A stretch of DNA of 64,000 nucleotides from Limnohabitans sp. 15K (GTDB taxonomy: Bacteria; Pseudomonadota; Gammaproteobacteria; Burkholderiales; Burkholderiaceae_C), in assembly GCF_002778285.1 (NCBI RefSeq), contig NZ_NESM01000003.1:248001-312000 (forward strand), written 5' to 3'. Both the position numbers and the translations under genes were made by a program. The notes beneath the pieces were generated by a model. It saw only the letters and a program-made list of their open reading frames with translations. It searched no databases and was not told where the DNA came from. Each line of letters begins with the position of its first letter. The first letter of the stretch is position 1. Shown piece after piece: positions 44,791 to 56,108 of the stretch.

Positions 44791-46605
44791 ATGTCCATGC
44801 GTTCCCACTACTGCGGTCTGGTGACCGAAGCCCTGACCGGCGAATCCGTGAGCCTGTGCGGCTGGGTCAACCGTCGCCGTGACCACGGCGGCGTGATCTT
44901 CATTGACCTGCGCGACCGCGAAGGTTATGTGCAAGTGGTGTGCGACCCCGATCGCCCAGACATGTTCAAAGTGGCCGAAGACGTGCGCAACGAGTTTTGC
45001 GTCCAGATCAAAGGCGTGGTGCGTGCCCGCCCTGAGGGCACCACCAACGACAACATGAAAAGCGGCAAGATCGAAGTGCTGTGCCACGAACTGATCGTGC
45101 TCAACGCGTCCGTCACGCCACCTTTCCAGATCGACGAAGAAAACTTGTCCGAGACGACCCGCCTCACGCACCGCGTGCTGGACCTGCGCCGCCCGTACAT
45201 GCAAAACAACCTGATGCTGCGCTACAAAGTGTCGATGGAAGTGCGCAAGTACCTCGATGAAAACGGCTTCGTGGACATTGAAACCCCCATGCTCACCAAG
45301 AGCACACCCGAAGGCGCGCGCGACTACCTGGTGCCCAGCCGCGTGCACGACGGTCAGTTCTTTGCTTTGCCCCAGTCGCCCCAGCTGTTCAAGCAGCTTT
45401 TGATGGTGGCGGGTTATGACCGTTACTACCAAATCACAAAGTGCTTCCGCGACGAAGATTTGCGCGCTGACCGCCAGCCCGAATTCACCCAGATCGATAT
45501 CGAAACATCGTTCCTGACCGAAGAAGAAATCCGCGACATGTTCCAAAGCATGATCAAACGCGTGTTCCAAAAAACCATTGGTGTGGACTTGGGCGAATTC
45601 CCGGTCATGACGTACCAAGACGCCATGCACTTGTATGGCTCGGACAAGCCTGACCTGCGTGTGAAATTGCAGTTCACTGAAGTGACCGACGTCATGGGCG
45701 ATGTGGACTTCAAAGTGTTCTCAGGCGCTGCCAACATGAAAGGCGGCCGCGTGGTCGCTTTGCGTGTGCCCAATGGCTCGGTCGAAGGCGGCGGCATCAG
45801 CCGTGGCGAGATCGATGCGTACACCGAGTTCGTCAAGATCTATGGTGCCAAAGGGTTGGCGTACATTCGCGTCAACGACCTGTCCAAAGGTCGCGATGGT
45901 TTGCAGTCGCCCATCGTCAAGAACATCCACGATGCGGCACTCCAGGCTGTTTTGGAGCGCTCGGGTGCGCAAAACGGCGACTTGATTTTCTTCGGCGCCG
46001 ACAAAGAAAAGATCGTCAACGACGCCATCGGTGCCCTTCGCATCAAGATCGGCCACAGCGCCTTTGGCAAAGCCAACGGTCTGTTTGAAGACCGCTGGGC
46101 CCCGATGTGGGTGGTGGACTTCCCGATGTTCGAATACGACGACGAGAACCAGCGCTACACCGCTGTGCACCACCCCTTCACCGCGCCCAAAGACGGTCAC
46201 GAAGACTGGATGGTCACCGCCCCCGAGAAGTGCATCTCCAAGGGCTACGACATGGTGTTGAACGGTTGGGAAATGGGTGGCGGCTCGGTGCGTATCCACC
46301 GCGCCGATGTGCAGCAAAAAGTGTTTGACGCTTTGAAGATCACCCCTGAAGAAGCTCAACTCAAGTTCGGCTTCTTGCTTGACGCTTTGCAATACGGCGC
46401 ACCTCCACACGGTGGCTTGGCCTTTGGCCTTGACCGCATCGTAACCTTGATGACCGGTGCAGAATCCATCCGCGACGTGATTGCTTTCCCCAAGACCCAA
46501 CGCGCTCAGTGTTTGCTCACGCAAGCGCCAAGCCCGGTGGACGAAAAGCAGTTGCGCGAATTGCACATTCGCTTGCGCAATCTGGATGCTGCCAAAGCCG
46601 CTTAA
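44791..46605 (+). CDS. aspS: Aspartyl-tRNA synthetase
   Basis: A 604-residue class II synthetase of the bacterial type. It has an N-terminal OB fold ([25 protein letters not shown]), class II motif 2 ([20 protein letters not shown]), a GAD insertion domain and motif 3 ([13 protein letters not shown]). It charges tRNA(Asp), and perhaps also tRNA(Asn) where the amidotransferase route operates. A stem-loop follows the stop. Confidence 0.97.
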   Translation: MSMRSHYCGLVTEALTGESVSLCGWVNRRRDHGGVIFIDLRDREGYVQVVCDPDRPDMFKVAEDVRNEFCVQIKGVVRARPEGTTNDNMKSGKIEVLCHELIVLNASVTPPFQIDEENLSETTRLTHRVLDLRRPYMQNNLMLRYKVSMEVRKYLDENGFVDIETPMLTKSTPEGARDYLVPSRVHDGQFFALPQSPQLFKQLLMVAGYDRYYQITKCFRDEDLRADRQPEFTQIDIETSFLTEEEIRDMFQSMIKRVFQKTIGVDLGEFPVMTYQDAMHLYGSDKPDLRVKLQFTEVTDVMGDVDFKVFSGAANMKGGRVVALRVPNGSVEGGGISRGEIDAYTEFVKIYGAKGLAYIRVNDLSKGRDGLQSPIVKNIHDAALQAVLERSGAQNGDLIFFGADKEKIVNDAIGALRIKIGHSAFGKANGLFEDRWAPMWVVDFPMFEYDDENQRYTAVHHPFTAPKDGHEDWMVTAPEKCISKGYDMVLNGWEMGGGSVRIHRADVQQKVFDALKITPEEAQLKFGFLLDALQYGAPPHGGLAFGLDRIVTLMTGAESIRDVIAFPKTQRAQCLLTQAPSPVDEKQLRELHIRLRNLDAAKAA

Positions 46606-46628
46606 ACAGCGCTGAACCTGCAAAACGG

Positions 46629-46652
46629 CAACGCCACCTTCGGGTGGCGTTG
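46629..46652 (+). terminator. Terminator hairpin after aspS
   Basis: CAACGCCACC (46629-46638) and GGTGGCGTTG (46643-46652) form a perfect 10-bp stem with a TTCG tetraloop. The following T-run is short. Confidence 0.75.
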
Positions 46653-46712
46653 TCGTTTGTGGATCAGATGTGCTGGCCTTCGTCACCGCAACTGGTAAGA
46701 CGGGACAAAAGC

Positions 46713-46746
46713 AAAAAGGCTTCAAAACCGAAGTCTTGAAGCCTTT
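46713..46746. terminator. Bidirectional terminator between aspS and the RRM gene
   Basis: AAAGGCTTCAA (46715-46725) and TTGAAGCCTTT (46736-46746) form an 11-bp stem. On the minus strand it is followed by TTTTTGC, ending the RRM transcript about 75 bases after its stop; with A/T on both sides it can work from either direction. The rest of 46606-46821 shows no gene. Confidence 0.8.
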
Positions 46747-46821
46747 GATGTCTGAACCCAACGCAGGGCTGGGTCAGAAATTTTGTAACGGCATCGCTGC
46801 CGTTGACAGGGTTTGCAGGGC

Positions 46822-47253
46822 TTAGTAGCCGCCGCGACCGCCGCCGCCACCGCCGTAGCCGCCACCGCCGGAGCGATCGCCGCCACCGCCGTAACCGCCG
46901 CCACCGGAACGGCCACCGCCGCCGTAGCCGCCACCGCCGGAGCGGTCACCGCCACCGCCGTAACCGCCACCACCACCGAAACCACCGGTACGTGGAGGAC
47001 GTGCCTCCATCGGACGGGCTTCGTTCACAGTGATGCTACGGCCACCCAAAGATTGGCCATTCATGCCAGCAATAGCGGCTTGTGCTTCGGCATCGCTGCC
47101 CATTTCGACAAAGCCGAAACCTTTAGAACGACCTGTGTCGCGTTCCATCATGACTTTGGCGCTGGTGATGGCGCCGAATTCGCCGAATGCCTGTTGCAGG
47201 TCTTCGTCGCGAACGGTGTATGGCAGGTTGCCAACGTAAAGTTTATTGCCCAT
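46822..47253 (-). CDS. Glycine-rich RRM RNA-binding protein
   Basis: A 143-residue protein. An RNA recognition motif (1-80) shows RNP2 KLYVGNLPY and RNP1 KGFGFVEM. After residue 90 comes a glycine-rich tail built from near-identical GGGGYGGGG(D)RS units, ending GGRGGY. Proteins of this build are often cold- or stress-induced RNA chaperones. ATG 47251-47253 follows GAGGAG. The tail is encoded by an imperfect DNA repeat, so its length may vary between strains. Confidence 0.93.
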   Translation of the reverse strand: MGNKLYVGNLPYTVRDEDLQQAFGEFGAITSAKVMMERDTGRSKGFGFVEMGSDAEAQAAIAGMNGQSLGGRSITVNEARPMEARPPRTGGFGGGGGYGGGGDRSGGGGYGGGGRSGGGGYGGGGDRSGGGGYGGGGGGRGGY

Positions 47254-47501
47254 GGAGGACTCCTCAGAAATACAAAAAAACAAAGCGATGGGGTCCCGAA
47301 AGCACAACAAACTGAAAACTGCCGCCGTAGCGCGCGAAACTGACCGATCACCTGACTTGTGCCGTTTTTAAAGACGTGCACAGACACATTATGGGGCATA
47401 GCGTGAAAAAGAGGTGAAATTGACGCCGCTTATATTTTTGCCCTTGTTTCAGAAAGGGGACCCAGCGCGCATTGATTTCAAAAGGCACTCGAGGGAGGAC
47501 C

Positions 47502-49696
<2,195 letters not shown>

Positions 49697-49712
49697 GCAC
49701 TGTTGTAAGCAC

Positions 49713-49740
49713 TGAAAAGCGCCACCCACGGATGGCGTTT
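49713..49740. terminator. Terminator hairpin between katG and the transglycosylase gene
   Basis: AAAAGCGCCA and TGGCGTTTT flank an 8-base loop; the core pairs are CGCCA (49720-49724) and TGGCG (49733-49737). A-run before and T-run after allow use from both sides. Confidence 0.65.
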
Positions 49741-49791
49741 TGCTGGCTGCGGCTTAAATGCCGCGTCTCTGAAAAACGCTTGACTTGATTG

Positions 49792-50295
49792 TCAGCGCAA
49801 AGATCCCGTGCGCGCCATTTCGCTGCGAACCAATTCTTGGTAGCGCAAATTGTGCTCGGGTGTCGCTGAATGGTAGGCGGCCACGCCAAACCAAGTGTTG
49901 CCGTGCCGCAGCAAACTGCGCTTGAGGTGCCAAGCTGCCACATGGGTGGCCACGCAGGGGTCCATGAGTTTGCTGGGGGTGATGCCCCACTGGGCCAATT
50001 CTGGAAAGTGGATGGAGTTGATCTGGGCCATGCCCACGTCCATGGTGCCGTTGCGGTTGTGGTTCACCACATCCGCACGCATGCCCGATTCAACCTGCAA
50101 GATGGCCTTCAGTATTTTGGGGTTCACGCCATGGCGTTGTGCGGCCGGCAGCAAACAGCGCTCCGCTGCAGGGGGGCGCACCGCACGGGCGTTTAAGGTG
50201 GTCTGGCCCACTGCCGTGCTGTGCCCCAACAAGAGGGTCCAAGCGCACAGTGCAGTCAATGCCCAAGGTTTAAAAGCAAACAAAGTGGGAAACAT
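49792..50295 (-). CDS. Lytic transglycosylase (SLT/VirB1-like)
   Basis: A 167-residue exported muramidase. A signal peptide (FKPWALTALCAWTLLLGHSTAVG) precedes a single SLT domain. The catalytic glutamate is E69 in LQVESGMRADV, followed by GTMDVGMAQINSIHF and WFGVAAYHSATP. It cleaves peptidoglycan, probably to open paths for envelope structures. It is a lone gene with no secretion cluster around it. Two cysteines (C47, C114) may form a disulfide. Confidence 0.9.
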   Translation of the reverse strand: MFPTLFAFKPWALTALCAWTLLLGHSTAVGQTTLNARAVRPPAAERCLLPAAQRHGVNPKILKAILQVESGMRADVVNHNRNGTMDVGMAQINSIHFPELAQWGITPSKLMDPCVATHVAAWHLKRSLLRHGNTWFGVAAYHSATPEHNLRYQELVRSEMARTGSLR

Positions 50296-50397
50296 TCAAA
50301 AACGGCCGGGTTCACAAGGCGTATTGGCTGGTACGCCATAAAGTCCATATGACAACAGACATCATTTGAGTATCGACACCACAGGACTTTTCTTGAC

Positions 50398-51045
50398 TTA
50401 CAACTGAAGCACCGCTGCCAGTGTGAGGTGAGCGGGTGTTTCATAGTCGGCGATCAAGCAAGCCCTTTTCGGATCCCGGAAAGTGTCCCTCAATAGCTCT
50501 TGCAGCACGCGTATGGATGTTGCGTCGAGCGAGACAAACGGTTGGTCAAGCAGCGTCACCGTGGCCCCTGAGGCCAGTGCCGCAACCAGGCCCACTTTGC
50601 GGCGGCTGCCTGTGGACAGCATGTTCAAGCGCTTGTCCAAATGGGGTGTCAGTTGCAAAGCGGTGACCCATGCATTCTGGGTGTCTTCAGACCAAGCAGG
50701 CCACATCGGTGCCAAAGCAGCCCAGCATTGGCCTGGGGTGTTCTCGTCGTGTTGTGGCATGCGCAAGTCTGTCCAAAACACAGCCCCGGGTGGTGGCGCG
50801 TACAAGCTGGCCTCAACCCCCAACACGCGAAGTTGCCCGGATTGGGCGACCAAATCGCCCGACAGCAAGCGTAAAAGGCTGGTTTTTCCGCAGCCTTCGT
50901 CCCCTAGCAGTGCGCAAACGCCGGGTGGAATGCACAGATCCAAGTTTTTGAAAAGAAGAAGGTCTTCTGGGCCGCCGTTCAAGCCTTGCACTTCCATCAC
51001 AGGATGGGGTGTTTCAGTCTGCAGAAAGGTTGTGGAAATTAGCAT
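50398..51045 (-). CDS. Orphan ABC ATPase domain with degenerate Walker B glutamate
   Basis: A 215-residue single ABC domain. Walker A GDEGCGKTS (48-56) is good; the signature is LSTGS instead of LSGGQ (143-147), and Walker B is VTLLDQP, so the catalytic Glu is Gln (Q168). It resembles CcmA-type short ATPases. There is no permease gene nearby. Either it binds ATP without fast hydrolysis or it works as a regulatory or energising subunit with a distant partner. The start is uncertain (M1 or M17). Confidence 0.75.
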   Translation of the reverse strand: MLISTTFLQTETPHPVMEVQGLNGGPEDLLLFKNLDLCIPPGVCALLGDEGCGKTSLLRLLSGDLVAQSGQLRVLGVEASLYAPPPGAVFWTDLRMPQHDENTPGQCWAALAPMWPAWSEDTQNAWVTALQLTPHLDKRLNMLSTGSRRKVGLVAALASGATVTLLDQPFVSLDATSIRVLQELLRDTFRDPKRACLIADYETPAHLTLAAVLQL

Positions 51046-51147
51046 GGGTGGAATGCTTAGAGCAGCTTTTGGTGTTGGGGTGTCGTGCCAGCAAGGCGCT
51101 GACTACAATGGTTTGAAGTGGTATTTTTCCACGGAGAACCCCAACCC

Positions 51148-51615
51148 ATGTCTGACCCTGTGGTTTACAAAATCCCCGAATCGGTTTTGGTGGTCATCCA
51201 CACGCCAGAACAAGAGGTGCTCTTGATCCGCCGAACGGATGCAGGCACTTGGCAGTCGGTCACGGGCAGCAAAGACCACCCCCATGAACCATGGGCCGAG
51301 ACGGCCATTCGAGAGGTGTGGGAGGAGACCGGTATCGACGCACGCCAACCCGACTGCTACTTGCACGATTGGGAACTGGAAAACCAATACGACATTTACC
51401 CCGCTTGGCGCTGGCGCTACGCACCCGAAGTCAGCCGAAACACCGAACGCGTCTTTGGCCTGCGCGTGCCACAAAAACTGCCCATCACCCTGAGCCCTGC
51501 CGAACACACCGACTGGCAATGGCAGCCTTGGCAGGCCGCGGCGGATCAGTGTTTTTCGCCCTCCAATGCCGAGGCCATTTTGATGTTGCCGCGCTTTTCA
51601 AAACCCGTCGGCTGA
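51148..51615 (+). CDS. nudB: Dihydroneopterin triphosphate diphosphatase (Nudix)
   Basis: A 155-residue Nudix hydrolase. The Nudix helix is ETAIREVWEETGI, in a box one residue longer than the canonical spacing after the first Gly. RNTERVFGLRVP and SPSNAEAILML are typical of NudB, which removes pyrophosphate from dihydroneopterin triphosphate in folate synthesis. folE, which makes that substrate, lies 2 kb downstream on the same strand, which supports the call. ATG 51148 follows GGAGAA. Confidence 0.88.
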   Translation: MSDPVVYKIPESVLVVIHTPEQEVLLIRRTDAGTWQSVTGSKDHPHEPWAETAIREVWEETGIDARQPDCYLHDWELENQYDIYPAWRWRYAPEVSRNTERVFGLRVPQKLPITLSPAEHTDWQWQPWQAAADQCFSPSNAEAILMLPRFSKPVG

Positions 51616-51617
51616 GC

Positions 51618-52370
51618 ATGCCCCAAAGACACGAACACCCTGTTTTGCGTGTGGCCACCTACAACATCCACAAGGGTGTGCAGGGCGTGGGGCCCACCAG
51701 GCGTTTGGAAATTCACAATCTGGGCCACGCGGTTGAGCAGCTCGATGCCGACATCGTGTGCTTGCAAGAGGTTCGCCGCATGCACCGCCGAGAAGAGCGG
51801 CATTTTGCGCATTGGCCCAAGCAGACCCAAGCCGACTATCTGGCCCCAGAAGGCTATGAATCGGTGTACCGCACCAACGCCATCACCCGCCATGGCGAGC
51901 ATGGCAATGCCATGTTGTCGCGTTGGCCTGTCCTGTCGCACCAGCAGCAAGACATCTCGGACCACCGTTTTGAACAGCGCGGGTTCTTGCACAGCACGGT
52001 GCAGGTCGTCGACCGGGTGGTGCATGTGATCGTGGTGCACTTGGGGCTTGTGCCTGCCAGTCGGGTCCGCCAAGTGGTGCAGTTGCTGGCGTTCATCGAA
52101 AACACCATTCCCACCCAAGCTCCGGTGCTGGTGGCGGGTGACTTCAACGACTGGGGCACAGGACTGGGGCGGTCTATGGCGCAGGCTGGTTTTGGGGAGT
52201 GGCGTGAACAGCCCACGCCCACATTCCCCTCGCGCTTGCCTTTGAACCAGTTGGACCACATTTATGCACGCGGCCTCAAGCCGATACACGCCATGGTGCC
52301 CATGGGGCGGATTTGGCACCGCATGTCGGACCATTTGCCCCTGGTCGCCGAATTCACTTGGATGGATTGA
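51618..52370 (+). CDS. Endonuclease/exonuclease/phosphatase family protein
   Basis: A 250-residue EEP-fold hydrolase: RVATYNIHKGVQG (metal Asn), IVCLQEVR (Glu), VAGDFNDWG (Asp/Asn) and MSDHLPLVAEF (Asp-His pair). EEP proteins cleave phosphodiesters in DNA, RNA or lipids. It starts 3 bases after the nudB stop and ends 3 bases before clsB; ybhP-like EEP genes beside clsB are common, which suggests a link with phospholipid metabolism. Confidence 0.9.
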   Translation: MPQRHEHPVLRVATYNIHKGVQGVGPTRRLEIHNLGHAVEQLDADIVCLQEVRRMHRREERHFAHWPKQTQADYLAPEGYESVYRTNAITRHGEHGNAMLSRWPVLSHQQQDISDHRFEQRGFLHSTVQVVDRVVHVIVVHLGLVPASRVRQVVQLLAFIENTIPTQAPVLVAGDFNDWGTGLGRSMAQAGFGEWREQPTPTFPSRLPLNQLDHIYARGLKPIHAMVPMGRIWHRMSDHLPLVAEFTWMD

Positions 52371-52372
52371 GC

Positions 52373-53602
52373 ATGGGACATGGTGCGCCTTTGCATGACG
52401 GTCATCACATCCGATTGATTGAAGGCGGCCAAGCCTATTTCGATGCCTTGGTCGCCGCCCTTGACCAAGCCAGCAGTCAAGTGCACCTGGAAACCTATAT
52501 TTTTGATTTTCATGGCGCGGCTGCTCGGGTGGCAGAGGCATTGGAGCGTGCAGCTTTGAGAGGGCTGCGCGTCTGGGTGGTGGTGGACGGGGTAGGAACC
52601 CCCCGATTGCCGCCAGAATGGCAAGAAAGGTTCCTTCTTGCCGGTGTAGCGTGGCGGGTTTACTCCCCGTTGGGAACTCTGGGCTTGTTGATTCCCAGCC
52701 GTTGGCGGCGCTTGCACCGCAAGCTGTGCGTGATCGATGGTCAGTTGGCGTTTTGTGGGGGCATCAACATACTGGACGACTGGTACGACCCCCATTACGG
52801 CACCCTGGCGCAACCCCGCTTGGATTTTGCAGTGTCGGCACGCGGCGTTTTGGTCCAGCAAATGCAAGAGACGATGGCCCAGTTGTGGTGGCGGATTCAG
52901 GGCGTCCATCATGCGAAACAGCAGCAATTTCCAGAGGCCTTGAGCTCATTTCGCGTGGCAGGCGTTCATTTGTCTTGGCAACAGGAGGCAGATTTGGCTT
53001 TGGAAGCCAAAGTGGTCGCCAAGGCCGGACTTCTGCTGCGTGACAACGTGCTGAACCGCGGTCAGATTGAGCGCGCTTACCTCAAGGCGATCGGTGCATC
53101 GCGGCACGAAATCGTCATCGCCAATGCGTATTTTTTGCCAGGGCGTCGTGTGCGTCAGGCGCTGATCCACGCGGCCAAACGCGGCGTGCGTGTGCGCTTG
53201 TTGTTGCAAGGGCGGTACGAGTATTTCATGCAATACCATGCCGCCCGGCCCGTGTATGGGGCGTTGCTGGCTGCTGGCATCGAAATACACGAATACGCTG
53301 CCAGCTTTTTGCATGCGAAGGTTGCAGTGATCGATCCCGACCACGACCGCCCCTGGGCCACCGTGGGTTCGTCCAATTTGGACCCGCTCAGCTTGTTGTT
53401 GGCGCGTGAGGCCAACGTGATGGTGGCCGACAAAGCTTTTGCCCAGCAATTGCACCAGCGATTGATTTTGGCGATCGAGCAACAAAGTACCCCTGTAGGG
53501 ATGCAAAGCTTTACAAAAAGTCCTTGGCACTTGAGGCTGCGTGACCGTGTGGCTTTCGCACTGATGCGTTTGGCGCTGTTTTTGACAGGCAATCGTTATT
53601 GA
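52373..53602 (+). CDS. clsB: Cardiolipin synthase B
   Basis: A 409-residue phospholipase-D-superfamily enzyme with two HKD motifs, HRKLCVID and HAKVAVID, each followed by the conserved GG/GSSN segments (FCGGINI; VGSSNLDP). It lacks the N-terminal membrane helices of ClsA, as ClsB does. It makes cardiolipin from phosphatidylglycerol and perhaps phosphatidylethanolamine. ATG 52373 is right after the stop of the EEP gene. Confidence 0.93.
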   Translation: MGHGAPLHDGHHIRLIEGGQAYFDALVAALDQASSQVHLETYIFDFHGAAARVAEALERAALRGLRVWVVVDGVGTPRLPPEWQERFLLAGVAWRVYSPLGTLGLLIPSRWRRLHRKLCVIDGQLAFCGGINILDDWYDPHYGTLAQPRLDFAVSARGVLVQQMQETMAQLWWRIQGVHHAKQQQFPEALSSFRVAGVHLSWQQEADLALEAKVVAKAGLLLRDNVLNRGQIERAYLKAIGASRHEIVIANAYFLPGRRVRQALIHAAKRGVRVRLLLQGRYEYFMQYHAARPVYGALLAAGIEIHEYAASFLHAKVAVIDPDHDRPWATVGSSNLDPLSLLLAREANVMVADKAFAQQLHQRLILAIEQQSTPVGMQSFTKSPWHLRLRDRVAFALMRLALFLTGNRY

Positions 53603-53704
53603 TAAAGGTGTGTCCCCTCTTCAGTCATGGCCGTTCGGATGTCCGCAGATTGACGCTGCCAATCGCTGGTACGATGAAGCCCATATCAATAAACCCCAGA
53701 TGCC

Positions 53705-54409
53705 ATGACTGCTTCTGTCACCACGCCCGAAGACGAAGGCGTACCCGTTTCGGTAAAAATCCGCGAGCGCATCAACGCCTCGCGCAAACGCTTTCACGCC
53801 AACGACAACATTGCCGAGTTCATTGAGCCCGGCGAACTCGAAAAGCTGCTCGACGAAGTCACTGAAAAAATGGCGGACGTGCTCGACAGTCTCGTGATCG
53901 ACACGGTCAACGACCACAACACGGGCGATACCGCACGCCGTGTGGCCAAGATGTATCTGAAGGAAGTGTTCAAGGGCCGCTACATCGAAGCCCCCGAAAT
54001 CACCGAGTTCCCCAACGCTGAGCACCTGAATGAGCTGATGATCGTTGGCCCCATCACCGTGCGCAGCGCCTGCAGCCACCACTTTTGCCCCGTGATTGGC
54101 AAAATCTGGATCGGCGTGCTGCCCAACGAGCACACCAACGTGATCGGCCTGTCCAAATACGCCCGCCTGGCTGAATGGATCATGGGTCGTCCCCAGATTC
54201 AAGAAGAAGCCGTGGTGCAGCTGGCTGATTTGATTCAGCGCAAGACCCAACCCGATGGTCTGGCCATCGTGATGGAAGCCAGCCACTTTTGCATGGGTTG
54301 GCGTGGTGTGAAAGACATGGACAGCAAGATGATCAACTCGGTCATGCGCGGTGCCTTTCTCAAAGACCCGAACCTGCGTCGTGAATTTTTGTCTCTGATT
54401 CCCAAATAG
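53705..54409 (+). CDS. folE: GTP cyclohydrolase I (FolE type IA)
   Basis: A 234-residue enzyme that converts GTP to dihydroneopterin triphosphate, the first committed step of folate synthesis. Zinc ligands are in SACSHHFCP and SHFCMGWRG. The N-terminus is longer than in E. coli FolE by about a dozen residues. It feeds NudB encoded upstream. Only 8 bases separate it from the BLUF gene, so they are likely co-transcribed. Confidence 0.95.
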   Translation: MTASVTTPEDEGVPVSVKIRERINASRKRFHANDNIAEFIEPGELEKLLDEVTEKMADVLDSLVIDTVNDHNTGDTARRVAKMYLKEVFKGRYIEAPEITEFPNAEHLNELMIVGPITVRSACSHHFCPVIGKIWIGVLPNEHTNVIGLSKYARLAEWIMGRPQIQEEAVVQLADLIQRKTQPDGLAIVMEASHFCMGWRGVKDMDSKMINSVMRGAFLKDPNLRREFLSLIPK

Positions 54410-54417
54410 GATTAACC

Positions 54418-54840
54418 ATGTTGGTACGCCTGCTTTACGCCAGCCGCGCGGTGGACACCCGGCCCGAAACCATTGAGTCCATCTTGAGCCAGTCGCGCCA
54501 ATTCAATCCGGCATCTGGCATCACGGGCATCTTGTGCTACGGCGGTGGCATCTTTTTGCAAGCCATCGAGGGCGGGCGAACCGCCGTGAGCGAACTGTAT
54601 GGCCACATCCAGAAAGATGCGCGCCACAAAGAAGTGGTCTTGCTGCATTACGAAGAAATCTCAGAGCGCCGCTTCGGTGGCTGGACCATGGGCCAGGTCG
54701 ACGCCTCGCGCGTCAACACCAACATCTTGCTCAAATACTCCGAGCGTGCCGAGCTGGACCCGTACAACGTGTCGGGCAAAGTCTCGCTGGCCTTGCTCGA
54801 AGAGCTGATGGCCACCGCGTCCATCATCGGGCGCGCCTGA
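54418..54840 (+). CDS. BLUF-domain blue-light sensor
   Basis: A 140-residue single BLUF domain with all key residues: Y7 (LLYAS), N30 (FNPASGITG), Q48 (FLQAIEGG), W89 and M91 (GGWTMGQ). The rest is the short C-terminal helical cap; no output domain is fused, so it must signal to another protein. Flavin-based light sensing fits a surface-water bacterium. Co-transcription with folE is suggestive, as folates are light-related cofactors, but no direct link is shown. Confidence 0.93.
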   Translation: MLVRLLYASRAVDTRPETIESILSQSRQFNPASGITGILCYGGGIFLQAIEGGRTAVSELYGHIQKDARHKEVVLLHYEEISERRFGGWTMGQVDASRVNTNILLKYSERAELDPYNVSGKVSLALLEELMATASIIGRA

Positions 54841-54843
54841 GCT

Positions 54844-54875
54844 TTGTAGGAGCGACGCCCTCGTCGCGAAGCGAA
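54844..54875 (+). repeat. REP-like GTAG-headed palindrome
   Basis: TTGTAGGAGCG (54844-54854) leads into the hairpin GCGACG-CCCT-CGTCGC (54852-54867). A GTAG head followed by a short palindrome is the layout of REP elements mobilised by RAYT transposases. The same 11-base head occurs on the minus strand at 5918-5908. Confidence 0.7.
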
Positions 54876-54877
54876 CC

Positions 54878-55693
54878 ATGAACCTCATTGGCTGCGACTT
54901 CTCCAGCAGCCCCAGCAGGCGCAAACCCATCGTGCTTGCGCTGGGCCAAGCCCGCCAGGGCAGGGTGCAGCTGCAAGCCCTGCAGACCTTTGACACGCTG
55001 TCTGCGTTTGGCGACTGGCTCGCGCAGCCCGCTGATTGGGTGGGCGGCTTTGACCTGCCTTTTGGCTTGCCGCGTGAGCTGGTCGAGACCTTGGGCTGGC
55101 CCACCGACTGGGCGGCTTGCATGGACCATTACTGCGCCTTGGAGCGCCCCCAAATTCGCGAGCAGTTTGCCGCGTTTTGCAATGTCCGGCCAGTGGGTGG
55201 CAAGTTTGCGCACCGCGCCGCCGACAAGCCCGCAGGTTCCAGCCCGTCCATGAAATGGGTCAACCCGCCCGTGGCCTACATGCTGCACGCGGGCGTTCCC
55301 CTGCTGCGCCAAGCGGGTCTGCACCTGCCCGGCCTGCAGGCAGGCGACGTGCGCCGCGTGGCGCTGGAAGCCTACCCCGGCTTGCTCGCACGGGAAGTGC
55401 TGGGGAACACCAGCTACAAAAGCGACGACAAAGCCAAACAAACGCCAGAGCGTTTGCTGGCCCGGCGAGAGTTGCTGGGCGCGTTGGAACGCGGGCAGAC
55501 CCGTCTGGGCCTGCGCTTGGTGGCCAGCAATGCGCTGCTGGGCCGTCTGGCCGACGATGCCAGCGGCGATGCGCTCGACGCCACCCTGTGCCTGATGCAA
55601 GCGGCTTGGGCGCAGCAGCAGCACGAGGCGGGGCATCCGCAATACGGCTTGCCGCCGTTTGATCCATTAGAGGGATGGATCGTTACCGCCTGA
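54878..55693 (+). CDS. DUF429-family protein
   Basis: A 271-residue protein with the DUF429 pattern: GCDFSSSPSRRKPI near the start, GGFDLPFGLPRELVE, VRRVALEAYPGLLAREVLG and a late DALDATLCLMQAAWA. The acidic motifs suggest an RNase H-like or HAD-like nuclease fold, but the function is not established. It starts directly after the REP-like element behind the BLUF gene. Confidence 0.82.
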   Translation: MNLIGCDFSSSPSRRKPIVLALGQARQGRVQLQALQTFDTLSAFGDWLAQPADWVGGFDLPFGLPRELVETLGWPTDWAACMDHYCALERPQIREQFAAFCNVRPVGGKFAHRAADKPAGSSPSMKWVNPPVAYMLHAGVPLLRQAGLHLPGLQAGDVRRVALEAYPGLLAREVLGNTSYKSDDKAKQTPERLLARRELLGALERGQTRLGLRLVASNALLGRLADDASGDALDATLCLMQAAWAQQQHEAGHPQYGLPPFDPLEGWIVTA

Positions 55694-55823
55694 AAGCCAT
55701 GTTCATCAGCATGGCCTGTTGCTCAAGGTCATACCCCAACGACTGTTAGATCAAGTCAAAGTCGATCTCAAAGCCAGCGCATAATTAATGGATATAAAAA
55801 TACTCATTAAAGAAGGTGTTGAC

Positions 55824-56108
55824 ATGATTGCACTTTTTGATAGCATTCCCAGTGTCAGCACGAAACACCGAAGAACCTTGCGTGCTGTATTTGCCAAGCC
55901 CACATTGGCCTCGCTGGTTTTTGCAGACATTGAATCGCTGCTGGTGGCCTTGGGTGGTGATGTGCATGAACGCGAAGGTTCCCGCATCAAGATCACCCTC
56001 AAAGACGAGCAATGGCGCTGCCATCGCCCGCATCCAGGCAAAGAAGCCAAGTGCTATCAAGTGGAAGAAGTGCGCGAGTTGTTAGAACGAGTTGGAGTCC
56101 ATCCATGA
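55824..56108 (+). CDS. hicA: HicA-family toxin
   Basis: A 94-residue HicA-like mRNA interferase of the longer type. It has RAVFAKPTLASLVFADIESLLVALGG, the double-stranded-RNA-binding-like strand EGSRIKITL and CHRPHPGKEAKCYQVEEVRELL. The usual GSH is GSR, as in this subgroup. ATG 55824 is chosen because AGAAGGTG precedes it. The stop overlaps the antitoxin gene as ATGA, so toxin and antitoxin are coupled. Confidence 0.88.
   Translation: MIALFDSIPSVSTKHRRTLRAVFAKPTLASLVFADIESLLVALGGDVHEREGSRIKITLKDEQWRCHRPHPGKEAKCYQVEEVRELLERVGVHP

Noticed and set aside
44665..46761. Long minus-strand frames opposite aspS
   Set aside because: Fully overlap an unmistakable aspartyl-tRNA synthetase; no motifs of their own.
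46800..47000. CRISPR-like tandem pattern
   Set aside because: The repeats are in-frame codons for the glycine-rich tail of the RRM protein, with no unique spacers.
47420..47436. TTGACG ... TATATT as a katG promoter
   Set aside because: The two hexamers are only five bases apart, far too close for a sigma-70 promoter.
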